A stretch of 64,000 nt of DNA, taken from positions 62,001 through 126,000 of the forward strand of contig JANLFK010000013.1 in the NCBI GenBank assembly GCA_024655945.1. Reading direction: 5' to 3'. The translations under genes and the position numbers were made by a program. Below, piece by piece: positions 26,566 through 35,582 of the stretch (positions within the stretch are counted from its first letter, which is position 1; each line of letters opens with the position of its first letter). Under the pieces are notes generated by a model. That model was not told where the DNA came from, ran no database searches, and was given only the letters and a program-made list of their open reading frames with translations. Source of the stretch: a candidate division KSB1 bacterium (GTDB lineage Bacteria; Zhuqueibacterota; Zhuqueibacteria; JANLFK01; Oleimicrobiaceae).

Positions 26566-27489
26566 TCAAGTCTGCTCCTCTGGACGTTCTGGTGATGGTT
26601 CTACGTGCACGATGACCTGACTGACCTGAGGGTTCTGCTGCACGACACGCTGGCGCACGGAGCGAGCGATGTCGTGCCCCTGGCTGACCGTGAGCTGCGG
26701 GTCCACCTGCACGTGGACATCCATCTCCACCATGTCGCCGACGCGCCGGGCGCGAATGCCATGGAAGCTGCGCACCCCCGCTGTCTGGGCAACGGCCCTT
26801 CTGATGCTGGCGAGCGTCACGTCGTCGGGTGCGCGGTCCATCAAGTCGCTGCCGCTGGTCCAGATGATTTTCGCGGCCATCACGATTAGGAATGCCACAA
26901 GCACCAGCGCCGTCACGTGGTCGACAAATGCCCAGCGCGGCCCCCCAAAGGTCACCACCGCGAGGCCCAGAGCGGCGGTTGCCGATGCCCAGGCGTCGCT
27001 GCGATGATGCCAGGCGTTGGCCACCAGCGAGCTGTCGGAGACCCTTATCCCCACGCGCCTGGTGACCTGATAGAGCAGCTCTTTAACCGGCACCGACGCC
27101 GCGGCGATGATGAAGGGGATTAACCCCTCCACTGCGCTGTGCTCCTCGCGCATAGTGACCACGGCCGTGTAGCCGATCCACCCCGCGGCCAGCAGAAGCG
27201 CTGCGCCCACAAACAGGGTCACCAAGGTGGTCGCGCGCCGGTGGCCGTAATTGTGCGCCTCGTCGGCCGGTTTGCTGGAAACTCTGAGACCGGCCAGCAC
27301 GGCCACGTCAGTGGCCATGTCCGAGATGCTGTGCAACCCGTCGGCCAAGATGGCCTGACTGCTGAACAACAGTCCCGCCACAATCTTGGCGGCCGAGAAG
27401 AAGCAATTGATGCCCAGGCCCAGCCAGGTGACCCCGGCTGGCGTGGTCAGCCGCCGCCAGGCACTGGCCTCTTGTCCCTGTCCTGTCAT
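26566..27489 (-). CDS. Cation diffusion facilitator family metal transporter
   Basis: 307 residues with about six membrane helices. Metal-site motifs are present: DGLHSISDMATD in helix 2 and HHRSDAWAS in helix 5 (D/H ligands), and a C-terminal cytoplasmic domain (EMDVHVQVDPQLTVSQGHDIA) that dimerises and senses metal. Likely exports Zn2+, Fe2+ or Mn2+ in exchange for protons; specificity cannot be read with confidence. ATG overlaps the stop of the nitroreductase gene (ATGA). Confidence 0.93.
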   Translation of the reverse strand: MTGQGQEASAWRRLTTPAGVTWLGLGINCFFSAAKIVAGLLFSSQAILADGLHSISDMATDVAVLAGLRVSSKPADEAHNYGHRRATTLVTLFVGAALLLAAGWIGYTAVVTMREEHSAVEGLIPFIIAAASVPVKELLYQVTRRVGIRVSDSSLVANAWHHRSDAWASATAALGLAVVTFGGPRWAFVDHVTALVLVAFLIVMAAKIIWTSGSDLMDRAPDDVTLASIRRAVAQTAGVRSFHGIRARRVGDMVEMDVHVQVDPQLTVSQGHDIARSVRQRVVQQNPQVSQVIVHVEPSPERPEEQT

Positions 27490-28370
27490 CGCACGATTTC
27501 CGAGCTACAGGGCACCGCGTCCGCGACGCACCAGGAAGCCACATACCGCAGCGCCTCGTGCACCAGTGGTGCAGCGGAGAGCTGCTGCCACCTACCGCGC
27601 AGCCCCATCTCTTGCGCAGCGAGGGTGAAATGGCAAATGGCAATGCCCATGTCCACCCGCTGCAAGTCGACCGCTCCCGGCACTCGATAGCCACGACTCC
27701 GCTGCAAAAAGAAGTGAAACGCGCCCTGCTCCTGGTCCCACACAACACGCCACGGCTGACGATTGGAAGCCGAAGGCGCCAAGCGCACCATCTCCAGAGG
27801 GGTCGCGTAGGGCCCTGCTTCTTCGGGCGTCAAGGGCTGCGCGAACGAGCCTGCGAAGAAGAGTTCATGCCACGCCTTGCGCGTCGCCGACCTGGCCACA
27901 GCCCTGAAGGTCACATCGAGCACATTGCGCCGCCCAGCCGGGTAACCAACCGGGCTCAGCGCCGGGAGCAGCTCGTCCTCAGCCAGGCGCAGCGCCGTGG
28001 CAAATGAGCTCCGTCTAAAGGTGCCACCCAGCCAGCAGGTCCCCAAGCCCAATTCCGTGGCTTGGAGCACGGCCGCTTCGAAGACAAACCCAAAATCTTC
28101 CAGGTCCATGACACTGCGCCGCACCGCGCCGGCCAGAAAGCTGCGTGCCCCTCGAATCACGCCATAGGTGCCAAGTCGCGCCCCAAGCCCCTGGGCTTCG
28201 CCAAGTTCCAGCAGGCCAAGGCGCACTGAGCTGCCGAATGGCCCCGGGAGCGGCTGCTGGAGATAGCGTGCCAGAGCCTCGCGCGCCTCGTGCTCTATGC
28301 CGCGCTCGGCAAAGGTGCGACAGGAGCGACGCGCTTTTATCAGCTCTGTGACTGGCCGCTGGAACAGCAG
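27486..28370 (-). CDS. TM-nitroreductase-family protein with non-canonical start
   Basis: About 294 residues. The ATG/GTG-delimited frame begins only at GTG 28226, but the same frame continues upstream with a textbook family N-terminus (LFQRPVTELIKARRSCRTF). Translation must therefore begin near the tandem CTG codons at 28368-28370 and 28365-28367; GGAG lies 5 bases before the first. No ATG, GTG or TTG exists in that frame between the TAA upstream and the family N-terminus. The family (putative TM nitroreductase) is FMN-binding but uncharacterised; APSASNRQPWRVVW is the FMN-binding motif. Alternatively a frameshift joins it to ATG 28408 in another frame. First gene of the 18-gene run. Confidence 0.75.
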   Translation of the reverse strand: MLFQRPVTELIKARRSCRTFAERGIEHEAREALARYLQQPLPGPFGSSVRLGLLELGEAQGLGARLGTYGVIRGARSFLAGAVRRSVMDLEDFGFVFEAAVLQATELGLGTCWLGGTFRRSSFATALRLAEDELLPALSPVGYPAGRRNVLDVTFRAVARSATRKAWHELFFAGSFAQPLTPEEAGPYATPLEMVRLAPSASNRQPWRVVWDQEQGAFHFFLQRSRGYRVPGAVDLQRVDMGIAICHFTLAAQEMGLRGRWQQLSAAPLVHEALRYVASWCVADAVPCSSEIVR

Positions 28371-28436
28371 AAGTTCTCCACAGCCGTATTCCCGGCCGGA
28401 CCTGGCATCACGCCTTTCTGCCGCAAAGGGCTTTTA

Positions 28437-28465
28437 AAGATAGCAAAACTTCTCATAACTTTCAA
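28437..28465 (-). promoter_or_regulatory. Sigma-70-type promoter for the nitroreductase-CDF-htrA-pur gene run
   Basis: The minus strand has TTGAAA (28460-28465), 17 bases, TATCTT (28437-28442). Start expected near 28430, about 60 bases before the CTG codons proposed to start the first gene. Confidence 0.65.
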
Positions 28466-28524
28466 TCATCTTCTTGCGCCACAATCTGGGCGGAAGCGCG
28501 GCATGTGATTTCCCGCAAACTGCT

Positions 28525-29034
28525 CTACCAGCGCTCGTAATGGACACGCCCTTCTTTGTACCTCTCTTTGCCGCCAATCGGCTCGGCCGGGTAGCCGAGG
28601 GCGACGATGCACAAGGGGGCGACCTCGTCGGGCAAGCCGAACAGCTCCCGCACCCCAGCCACGCGCTCTGCGCGCGGGTAGACGCCAACCCACACGCCAC
28701 CAAGTCCTAAGGCGTGAGCGGCCAGGAGCAAATTCTCTGTGGCCGCAGAGCAGTCCTGCACCCAGTAGCCGGGGTGTACCTCAAGGCGGAGGTCTGCACA
28801 GACGACGACCGCCAGTGGCGCATGGACGAGCATCTTGCCATGCGGCAAGAGCTCGGCAAGCGCCTCGAGCGTGCCCCGCGCCCGCACGACGACAAAGTGC
28901 CAAGGCTGCTGGTTGCCAGCAGAGGGGGCAGACATGGCCGCAACCAACAGCTTTCTGACCAGTTCAGGGGAAACCGGAAGGGAAGTAAAGGCGCGCACAC
29001 TCCGTCTGGTCACTATCGCCTCGTATGCGTCCAT
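28525..29034 (-). CDS. Nitroreductase-family oxidoreductase
   Basis: 169 residues, the common short form. FMN-dependent NAD(P)H oxidoreductase fold: the N-terminal AIVTRRSVRAFTSLPVSPEL binds the FMN phosphate, followed by APSAGNQQPWHFVVVR, the C-terminal GLGGVWVGVYP and CIVALGYPAEP, and the closing KERYKEGRVHYERW. The second of two ATG codons (29034) is spaced better from AAGGAGG. It is the third nitroreductase fold within 3.5 kb; reduced substrate unknown. Confidence 0.92.
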   Translation of the reverse strand: MDAYEAIVTRRSVRAFTSLPVSPELVRKLLVAAMSAPSAGNQQPWHFVVVRARGTLEALAELLPHGKMLVHAPLAVVVCADLRLEVHPGYWVQDCSAATENLLLAAHALGLGGVWVGVYPRAERVAGVRELFGLPDEVAPLCIVALGYPAEPIGGKERYKEGRVHYERW

Positions 29035-29080
29035 CATGCCTCCTTATCTGCCAATAAACTCCTTCCCCCTGCGCACCGGG

Positions 29081-31219
29081 CTACGCCATGAGCAGCGCGC
29101 CCGTGCGGGCATCAAGGATCGCAGTTCCGCCGCTAGGCAAATCGACGGTGAGCGCCGTGCCATCTTTCAGGCACACTGCCCGCCTCCCCCCTTCTTTGCT
29201 GTGCACGCACAACAGCCCATGGCCGGCGTAGAACACGTCGCCACCCCCGCCGTAGATGTGGGCGCCTGCCTCCGCCAGCAGCCTCCTCATCAGCGATGCG
29301 CTCGTGATGGGCAGCGCACAGTACCAACGCACACTTTCCGCTCCCTGTTTGCGCGCGAAAGCAGGCTCCAGACTGTCGGCCATCACCCCCACCGTCTGCG
29401 CCCCGCGGTCGTCGGCAACGAAAAGCGGCCGCAGCGACTCCCCGCCCAGGCGCAGGCGCTCTGCCGGCCAGCCGGGATGGACGACAATCAGTTCCGGTTT
29501 GGCGTCGGTTTCGCGCAGAGCTATTCCCGTCACCTCGCTCATGTGGGCAACGCTGAGCGTGCTGCCGTCGCAATAGCCTGGCGCGTAGAAGAAGACCAGC
29601 TGGCGGCCATCCTTCGCCACGCGCTCGTTGATGAACTCGCGCTGGCCTTTGTCCAGCATAAACAGGTTGGCAAAGACCACCACGCGATACTTGCCCAAGT
29701 CCACCCGGCGCAGGTCCGCGCGATGAATCTGATCACACACTGCACCACTGAGGTAGATGGCCAACGTCGTCTCGTCCATGAGGGCCTGGCTGACCGGGTC
29801 GGCCTGCGGAGTGGTGGCAAGGTAGTAAAAGGCCTCGGTGTCATAGACCACCAGCACATCGGCATCGCTGTCAAAGTCTTCCTCAAGACGCGACACAAAG
29901 AGCGCCAGCAGCCTCCTCAGCTCCTCGGCCAGGAGCGGGTGGTCCCACCAGCCGGCATTGGCGAACCCCACCCCAAAATCATAAAGCCAAAGGCCATGTC
30001 CCCGCGTGAGAGTAGCAGCCAAGTTGCGCCGCAGCCGCGCGACGCTCGTCTCGCCCGAGCCCCGATACCCGGGCGCCAGCGGACCCCACATGAGGTCGGG
30101 CTTCTGGTCCATTTCGTCTAGCCACAACTTGCCGTGCAGGCGGCAGCTTTCCAGTAGGCTGCGCGAGCGATAGGCGCCCCCCGGCTCGGTAGAGCATGGG
30201 AAATAGCACTGCGGCCCGCTTAAATAGTCCACCCAGGGCGAGGTCAGCAGTTGCCCAAGCTCCAGATGACCGCCCGCTGCCTGGCGGCCGAACATCGGGA
30301 ATAGATAGCCGTAGAAGGTGCCGGTGACCAACGGGCGTGGCCAACGCTCCTTGGCCAAACGACAGAAATGGACAATCGTGTCAGCCACCAGTTCCTGCTG
30401 GCAGCGGTAGTAGTCGATGACCCATCGTTCCTCAGCGGGCGACCGGAAGAGGCCCGCTCTGGTCTGCGCGCGCACCTGGTACCCAGGCACCTGAGCAGAT
30501 TCCAGGCTGACCCGCCTGTCACGCCATGCTGCCCGCAGGGCCTGGTCGGTGCCATATCTCCCCTTTAACCAGGCGCGAAAGTGCCGAGTCATGGCAGGAC
30601 CGGTGTCTGGCTCATTCCGGAAGAAACCCCAGTAGTGCCATTCGCCGTACACGCCGCAGGCCATGTGCAGCCCGGCTAAGGCGTTGCCTTCGTCAGTGGC
30701 AGCCAGCTCTTCGCAAAACCGAACTACTTTCTCGCTGGCTTCCTGCCGCCATCTCTGCGATGCCAGACTCACGCGATTGACCGGACTGTTGTCGTACTCG
30801 ATGATGCGGTGGAAGCCAGCCTCGTCCTCGATCGTGACGGGCACATCGGCATACTGCGTCCACTCTTCCGGATGAGCCTTGCTCCACCAGCGGGGTGCGT
30901 TCACGTGCAGGCGAATGAACACCGCCGCCTCGGGGCAGGCGTCGAGCACGCCCCTAATCTGCCGCTGTGCCGAGTGCAGGTCAAAGCGCCCGTCCTCGAA
31001 CCACAGGTGCTCCAAGAAGAGGTCCACCTGGAACAGGCGGAAGCCCAACTCCGCCATCAGCCTCAGGTTGTGCTGCGGCACCTCCTCCCAACTCCAGCGC
31101 CCGCCCGGCACGTCGGTCAGCGCGTAGAGAAGCGGCGGCTGGGGCTTGTCGTTGATGAAGAGCGTCGGCTTCCCGCGATAGAGTCTAATTGTCGAAGAAA
31201 GAGGATCCACAGATGGCAT
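29081..31219 (-). CDS. GH42-like glycoside hydrolase family protein
   Basis: 712 residues from ATG 31219 (CGGAG upstream). No signal peptide. The N-terminal ~400 residues look like a TIM-barrel beta-galactosidase-type domain. ACGVYGEWHYWGF gives a candidate acid/base Glu and GKLWLDEMDQKPD a candidate nucleophile Glu. The C-terminal part (VLVVYDTEAFYYL, YRVVVFANLFMLDKGQREFI) resembles the A4/trimerisation and GATase-like domain of GH42. Likely hydrolyses an oligosaccharide imported by the Na+ symporter encoded directly upstream. The exact family is uncertain. Confidence 0.75.
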   Translation of the reverse strand: MPSVDPLSSTIRLYRGKPTLFINDKPQPPLLYALTDVPGGRWSWEEVPQHNLRLMAELGFRLFQVDLFLEHLWFEDGRFDLHSAQRQIRGVLDACPEAAVFIRLHVNAPRWWSKAHPEEWTQYADVPVTIEDEAGFHRIIEYDNSPVNRVSLASQRWRQEASEKVVRFCEELAATDEGNALAGLHMACGVYGEWHYWGFFRNEPDTGPAMTRHFRAWLKGRYGTDQALRAAWRDRRVSLESAQVPGYQVRAQTRAGLFRSPAEERWVIDYYRCQQELVADTIVHFCRLAKERWPRPLVTGTFYGYLFPMFGRQAAGGHLELGQLLTSPWVDYLSGPQCYFPCSTEPGGAYRSRSLLESCRLHGKLWLDEMDQKPDLMWGPLAPGYRGSGETSVARLRRNLAATLTRGHGLWLYDFGVGFANAGWWDHPLLAEELRRLLALFVSRLEEDFDSDADVLVVYDTEAFYYLATTPQADPVSQALMDETTLAIYLSGAVCDQIHRADLRRVDLGKYRVVVFANLFMLDKGQREFINERVAKDGRQLVFFYAPGYCDGSTLSVAHMSEVTGIALRETDAKPELIVVHPGWPAERLRLGGESLRPLFVADDRGAQTVGVMADSLEPAFARKQGAESVRWYCALPITSASLMRRLLAEAGAHIYGGGGDVFYAGHGLLCVHSKEGGRRAVCLKDGTALTVDLPSGGTAILDARTGALLMA

Positions 31220-31307
31220 ATTCACTCCGGTCTTCGGGCAGGCTTCGCCTCGCCTGCGTGGCGTACAAAGGGCAGGGCCGACATCGCCACACCTGCGGTG
31301 GAACTGC

Positions 31308-32777
31308 TCACGCCACTCTCTGAGCAGCCGTTGCCGGCGGCACAAGGAGGGAAGCCGTCGCCGCCACCGTGGCGGCGACGGCGAAGGTCATGACCCGCGA
31401 CGTGATGAGCTCCTCCATGCCGGTACGCACCCAGACCACGGTGAACACCAACCCGGCCACGATAGTGATGAGCGCTGCCCGTGCATGGAAGCGCTTGCTC
31501 AGCAAAGTAGCCAGGACCACCACCGAGAAAGTGCCGCCGACTCCGGCCCAGACATAGCCCACCAGGTCGTAGATGAGGGTGCTGGGCGTCAGGTAGGTCA
31601 CCACCAGCGCAATAGCCGCCAAGCAGCCGGTCACCAGCCGCGCCTGGCGAAGCGACCCTGCCTCGCCCGCTTGGCTCCTTCCGGACAGAGGCCCCAAGAG
31701 GTTTTCCGACAGCTCGGTGGAAGCGACAACCAGCAAAGAGTCTGCAGTGGAAATCATTGCCGCCACTGCCCCGACCGTCAGCAGCGCGGCCAGCGGTGCC
31801 GGCAGAATGGTGCGCAACACCGCCGGCATCACATACTCCGGGTCGGCCAGACCCTTGGGCCCAAAGAGCGCCAGGCCAACCCAGCCAAGGCTGAGGGCCC
31901 CGGCATACGCGAGCAGCGTCCAGACCAGCCCCACCCACCTTGCGCGACGAGCCTGCTCGGCGTCACGAATGGCCATGAAGCGGAGGCTAAGCTGGGGCAT
32001 CCCGCCAAGGTAGCCGAAGAACCACGACAGGCCGCCCATGATTGCCACCCCGGCGGCAAAACCACCTGCGGCACCAGTCAGGGAGCCAAATCCCGCACCC
32101 GCCTCGCTGAGGGAAGCCGGTATGCTCGAGGCAAAAGCCCCTGGCCTTCCAGAGATAGCAACAATGCCCACCACCGGACCAATGACCAAAGTGCCAATCA
32201 TCAGGAGCGCCTGGACAACATCGGTGTAGACCACGCTACGGAAACCTCCGTACACGCAATAGGGGGTGATGATGAGCGCCGTCACCAGCATCCCCCAGCG
32301 TGGATCGAGATGAAAAAGCGTGTAGAGCACCTTGCCACCGCCCAGGAATTGCGCGCCCACGTAGAAGAAGAAAAAGAACACGATTGTGAGACTTGCCACC
32401 GCCCTGATGCCCCCCTGCAAGGTGCCGTGGCGACGCGCTAAGTAGTCGGCAAAGGTGCGTGCCTGGTAGGTTTCTGCCTCAGCGCGCAGGCGCCAGGACA
32501 GCGCCATCCACGCCACGACGATGCCGGCAACGCAGCCCACGGCCGTCCAGATGCTCGTCAACCCCTGCGCGTAAGCAAAGCCCGGCAGGCCAAGCAGCGC
32601 CCAGGAAGATTCGCCCGTGGCCCGCTCCGAAAGGGCAGCCACCCATCCTGGAAGACGCCGCCCGCCAATGGTAAAGTCCAGCCCCGTCTTCACCTTCCGC
32701 CCCTGGTACAGCCCCCACCCCATGAGAAACACCAGATAGACGACAAAGACCGCCACCATCTGCGCCTGAGCTGTCAT
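31308..32777 (-). CDS. Sodium:solute symporter (SSS family)
   Basis: 489 residues with about 13 membrane helices. SSS-family features include FTIGGRRLPGWVAALSERATGESSWALLGLPG near the N-terminus (read in parts), YGGFRSVVYTDVVQALLM in the middle and AAMISTADSLLVVASTELSENL in the seventh-eighth helix region, where Na+ is bound. The family moves sugars, proline, pantothenate and other solutes. The downstream glycosidase suggests a sugar or glycoside. GGAGG precedes the ATG. Confidence 0.92.
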   Translation of the reverse strand: MTAQAQMVAVFVVYLVFLMGWGLYQGRKVKTGLDFTIGGRRLPGWVAALSERATGESSWALLGLPGFAYAQGLTSIWTAVGCVAGIVVAWMALSWRLRAEAETYQARTFADYLARRHGTLQGGIRAVASLTIVFFFFFYVGAQFLGGGKVLYTLFHLDPRWGMLVTALIITPYCVYGGFRSVVYTDVVQALLMIGTLVIGPVVGIVAISGRPGAFASSIPASLSEAGAGFGSLTGAAGGFAAGVAIMGGLSWFFGYLGGMPQLSLRFMAIRDAEQARRARWVGLVWTLLAYAGALSLGWVGLALFGPKGLADPEYVMPAVLRTILPAPLAALLTVGAVAAMISTADSLLVVASTELSENLLGPLSGRSQAGEAGSLRQARLVTGCLAAIALVVTYLTPSTLIYDLVGYVWAGVGGTFSVVVLATLLSKRFHARAALITIVAGLVFTVVWVRTGMEELITSRVMTFAVAATVAATASLLVPPATAAQRVA

Positions 32778-32814
32778 AGGGCCTCCACTCCAGTCCAGAC
32801 GGTCAGCTTCATGC

Positions 32815-34086
32815 TCACTGCCCGGTTACGCCCGACTGGCCAAGCACCGCTGTGGTGGCAACCGACGGCGCCACCCCTACGCGCAAGCCCTTGCACAGCC
32901 AACGCGCGCCAGAGTCTATCCCTGCCCCTCGGTTGGCCTTTGAGGATGGATACCTTGCTCGTTGATGCCGCGCATAGTACTCCGGGTCATCAAGAAAGCT
33001 GAGGAAGATGACGATAAAGGCCAATGCCGCCTCGATCATCAGCGGCTTGTCCTGGTAGAGGTCCCTGAGCTTCTCATCGAGAGGGCGCCGGTCAGAATCG
33101 CCGAAACGCGACATGAACAGCCCATCCGGCCGCGAACCGGGCATGGGAAGCGTCACCGCATCGATCCCGCCATGCTGCACATAGTCCATCGTCTCCATCA
33201 TCAGCCTGCGCACCTCCGGTACCGAAGTCTGGTGGTAGGCGATGATGTGGAGGATGATGCGCTGCGCCTCCTTCATGCTGGCGTGGGCAAGGTTTTCGAA
33301 CAACTGGCGGGCCGGCTCATCGTCCCGGCACATGCCCCGTTGCCGCAGAATGGACATGAGCACCGTGTTCTTGAACAGCTGATAGAGACGTTGCGCACCG
33401 TTGAGAGCCGAGGGAGGCGGGTGAGGTTCTTCGGGGTGGTAGCCGCGGTAGTAGTTGGCAAAAAGGAGCTGGAACACCGTCTCGAAAAAGTCGACCTCCT
33501 CCAGGGGGTCGTCCACGTCGATGCGCATGTCCAAGGTGTTGTCCAGGCGGTCCACCAACTTGATGCGGATGACCTCCGGGGTGGCTGCCGCCTCGGTGAG
33601 CGTCCGTCCCACGTACTGGTAGTAGCTCTCCGAGGGCCTCCTGGTCAGCCAGTGGAGCCGTTCCATGAGGAACCACCGCTCCACCTCAGGCAGCAAGCCG
33701 ATGAGATCCTGGAACTTGCGGTCCAACTCCGCCCATTCGGCCGCGGCGAACTGTTCGGGGCTCACGTCCTCGAATCGGTCGTGCAGGAGCACGGTGCTCA
33801 AATCCAACACGTTCGGCCTTTCCAGGACGCGCGCCAGCATTGCCGCCGCGCGCAGAGGATGGATGATCATCGGTGAGCCGAGGTGGCGCCGCTGTTGGCC
33901 GTACATGCGGTACAGAGCATCCAGCAATGCACGCAGAACGTCGCGTGCGCCCGGATCCATCTGCTTCTTGCCGAGAATGGTGCGCAGCACGGCGTTCCAG
34001 TTCGGCCCACGAGCAGTGAGCCGATAGTTCAATACCGCCGAAAGCTTGAAGAATTCTGTCAGGTCGTGGAGTTCCGGGACGGCCAT
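32815..34086 (-). CDS. HD-domain phosphohydrolase, SpoT/MESH1-like
   Basis: 423 residues from ATG 34086 (AGAGG 6 bases upstream; ATG 34101 and GTG 34119 are alternatives). The first ~180 residues match the RelA/SpoT hydrolase fold: SPMIIHPLRAAAMLARVL supplies the first His, STVLLHDRFEDVSPE the HD pair and IRIKLVDRLDNTLDMR the last Asp. No synthetase, TGS or ACT domain is present, so it resembles a small ppGpp hydrolase fused to an uncharacterised helical C-terminus (about 200-423). Substrate is not proven. It lies between the symporter and the transaldolase. Confidence 0.75.
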   Translation of the reverse strand: MAVPELHDLTEFFKLSAVLNYRLTARGPNWNAVLRTILGKKQMDPGARDVLRALLDALYRMYGQQRRHLGSPMIIHPLRAAAMLARVLERPNVLDLSTVLLHDRFEDVSPEQFAAAEWAELDRKFQDLIGLLPEVERWFLMERLHWLTRRPSESYYQYVGRTLTEAAATPEVIRIKLVDRLDNTLDMRIDVDDPLEEVDFFETVFQLLFANYYRGYHPEEPHPPPSALNGAQRLYQLFKNTVLMSILRQRGMCRDDEPARQLFENLAHASMKEAQRIILHIIAYHQTSVPEVRRLMMETMDYVQHGGIDAVTLPMPGSRPDGLFMSRFGDSDRRPLDEKLRDLYQDKPLMIEAALAFIVIFLSFLDDPEYYARHQRARYPSSKANRGAGIDSGARWLCKGLRVGVAPSVATTAVLGQSGVTGQ

Positions 34087-34142
34087 GGGCTGCCTCTTCA
34101 TCACCTTCTGGCTTCTCACCGCATCCGCGCGGGCACCACCCC

Positions 34143-34790
34143 CTACTGCTTCTTCACCTTGGCCCAGTCCTGCAGGAACCTCTCGATGCCGATGTCGGTC
34201 AAGGGATGCTTCATGAGCTGCTCGATGACTTTGAAAGGCACCGTGGCCGCGTGGGCTCCCATGAGGGCCGCCTCCACCACGTGCAGCGGGTGGCGGATGC
34301 TGGCCACCACCACTTCGGTATCAAAGCCATAGTTCTCGTAGATGGTCAGGATGTCGCTTATGAGGTCCATGCCGACGTGACTGACGTCGTCCAGGCGTCC
34401 GACAAAGGGCGAGACCAGGTTAGTGCCAGCCTTCGCCACCAGGAGCGCCTGCATGGGGCTAAACACCAAGGTGGCATTGGTGTGAATACCCTCTGCGCGC
34501 AGACGACGGATCGCTTTCAGCCCCTCGGTGGTGGCCGGGATCTTCACGTAGATGTTGTCGTGAATGGCCGCCAACTCGCGTCCTTCCCGGACAATGCCCT
34601 CGGCATCCAGACTTACCACCTCGGCGCTGATGGGCCCATTGACGATGGCGCAAATCTGCGCCAAGATTTCCCTCGGGTCCCCTTTTTCCTTCGCCAAGAG
34701 CGTGGGGTTGGTGGTCACACCATCCAAGATGCCGAGGCTGGCTGCCTCTTTGATTTCTGCGACATTGGCCGTGTCGATGAATAGCTTCAT
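34143..34790 (-). CDS. Transaldolase / fructose-6-phosphate aldolase family (TalC-like)
   Basis: 215 residues, the short TalC-like class. [16 protein letters not shown] at the N-terminus, the Schiff-base lysine in [12 protein letters not shown], and [19 protein letters not shown] with SPFVGRLDD. It catalyses dihydroxyacetone transfer in the non-oxidative pentose phosphate pathway, or aldol cleavage of fructose 6-phosphate; the two cannot be separated by sequence alone here. ATG overlaps the truA stop as ATGA; GGAGG upstream. Confidence 0.93.
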   Translation of the reverse strand: MKLFIDTANVAEIKEAASLGILDGVTTNPTLLAKEKGDPREILAQICAIVNGPISAEVVSLDAEGIVREGRELAAIHDNIYVKIPATTEGLKAIRRLRAEGIHTNATLVFSPMQALLVAKAGTNLVSPFVGRLDDVSHVGMDLISDILTIYENYGFDTEVVVASIRHPLHVVEAALMGAHAATVPFKVIEQLMKHPLTDIGIERFLQDWAKVKKQ

Positions 34791-35575
34791 GATTCCTCCG
34801 TTCCGTTGAGTGCCTCACCAAGAACCTCCTCTGTCAGGTCCGCGGGGTAGACCACGCGCAGGAGGCATAACCCTTGCGCGGGCGCGGTAGGCCCTGCCGC
34901 ACGACGATTTCGCGCCTGCAACATCTTCTCCACGCTTTCCGCCGAAATCTTGCCCCGGCCAACCTCCACCAGCGTGCCGACGATGGTGCGCACCATGCCG
35001 TGCAAAAAGCGGTTTGCCCTAATGTCCAACCACAGCTCGTCCTGGCACTCTGACCAGCTCGCCTCTTCAATGCAACACCGGTAGTGGGGCAGTTCGGCCT
35101 CTGCGCGGCAAAAGGAGCGAAAGTCGTGTTCGCCCAGCAAGGGCTGCAATGCGCGGCGCATGAGTTGCAAGTCCAGGGGCCGCGGGTAGTGCCAGACATG
35201 CTGCCTGCCGATGGCGCGCGGCCTAGTGGCTATGCGGTAACGGTAGACGCGCGCCAGTGCGCTGCAACGCGCGTGAAAGCCAGCCGGCACCTCTTCTACC
35301 TCCAGCGCGCGGACATCCGGTGGCAAGAGCGCGTTGAGCCCGCGCAGCAGACGAGTTGTCTGCATATGGCGCTCGGTAAAAAAGTTCACCACCTGCCCTT
35401 GCGCATGCACACCCACGTCTGTTCGCCCGGCGGCGGTCACATTCACCGGATGCTGCAGGAGCTGCTCAAGCACTCGCTCCAGCTCCCCTTGCACGGTGCG
35501 CACCCCTGGCTGCCGCTGCCAGCCACAAAAGTCGGTGCCGTCGTATTCCAAGACAAGCTTCAGGTTCCGCGTCAT
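34787..35575 (-). CDS. truA: tRNA pseudouridine synthase A
   Basis: 262 residues from ATG 35575. Modifies uridines 38-40 in the anticodon arm. The catalytic Asp is in [18 protein letters not shown], with the N-terminal [18 protein letters not shown] and [23 protein letters not shown]. It starts 7 bases after the ecfT stop and is coupled by ATGA to the transaldolase gene. Confidence 0.96.
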   Translation of the reverse strand: MTRNLKLVLEYDGTDFCGWQRQPGVRTVQGELERVLEQLLQHPVNVTAAGRTDVGVHAQGQVVNFFTERHMQTTRLLRGLNALLPPDVRALEVEEVPAGFHARCSALARVYRYRIATRPRAIGRQHVWHYPRPLDLQLMRRALQPLLGEHDFRSFCRAEAELPHYRCCIEEASWSECQDELWLDIRANRFLHGMVRTIVGTLVEVGRGKISAESVEKMLQARNRRAAGPTAPAQGLCLLRVVYPADLTEEVLGEALNGTEES

Positions 35576-35582
35576 CTGCGCC

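Noticed and set aside
31219-31345. 42-residue N-terminal extension of the GH42-like protein.
   Set aside because: Rich in Arg/Cys, lacks a ribosome site, and the ATG at 31219 is well placed.
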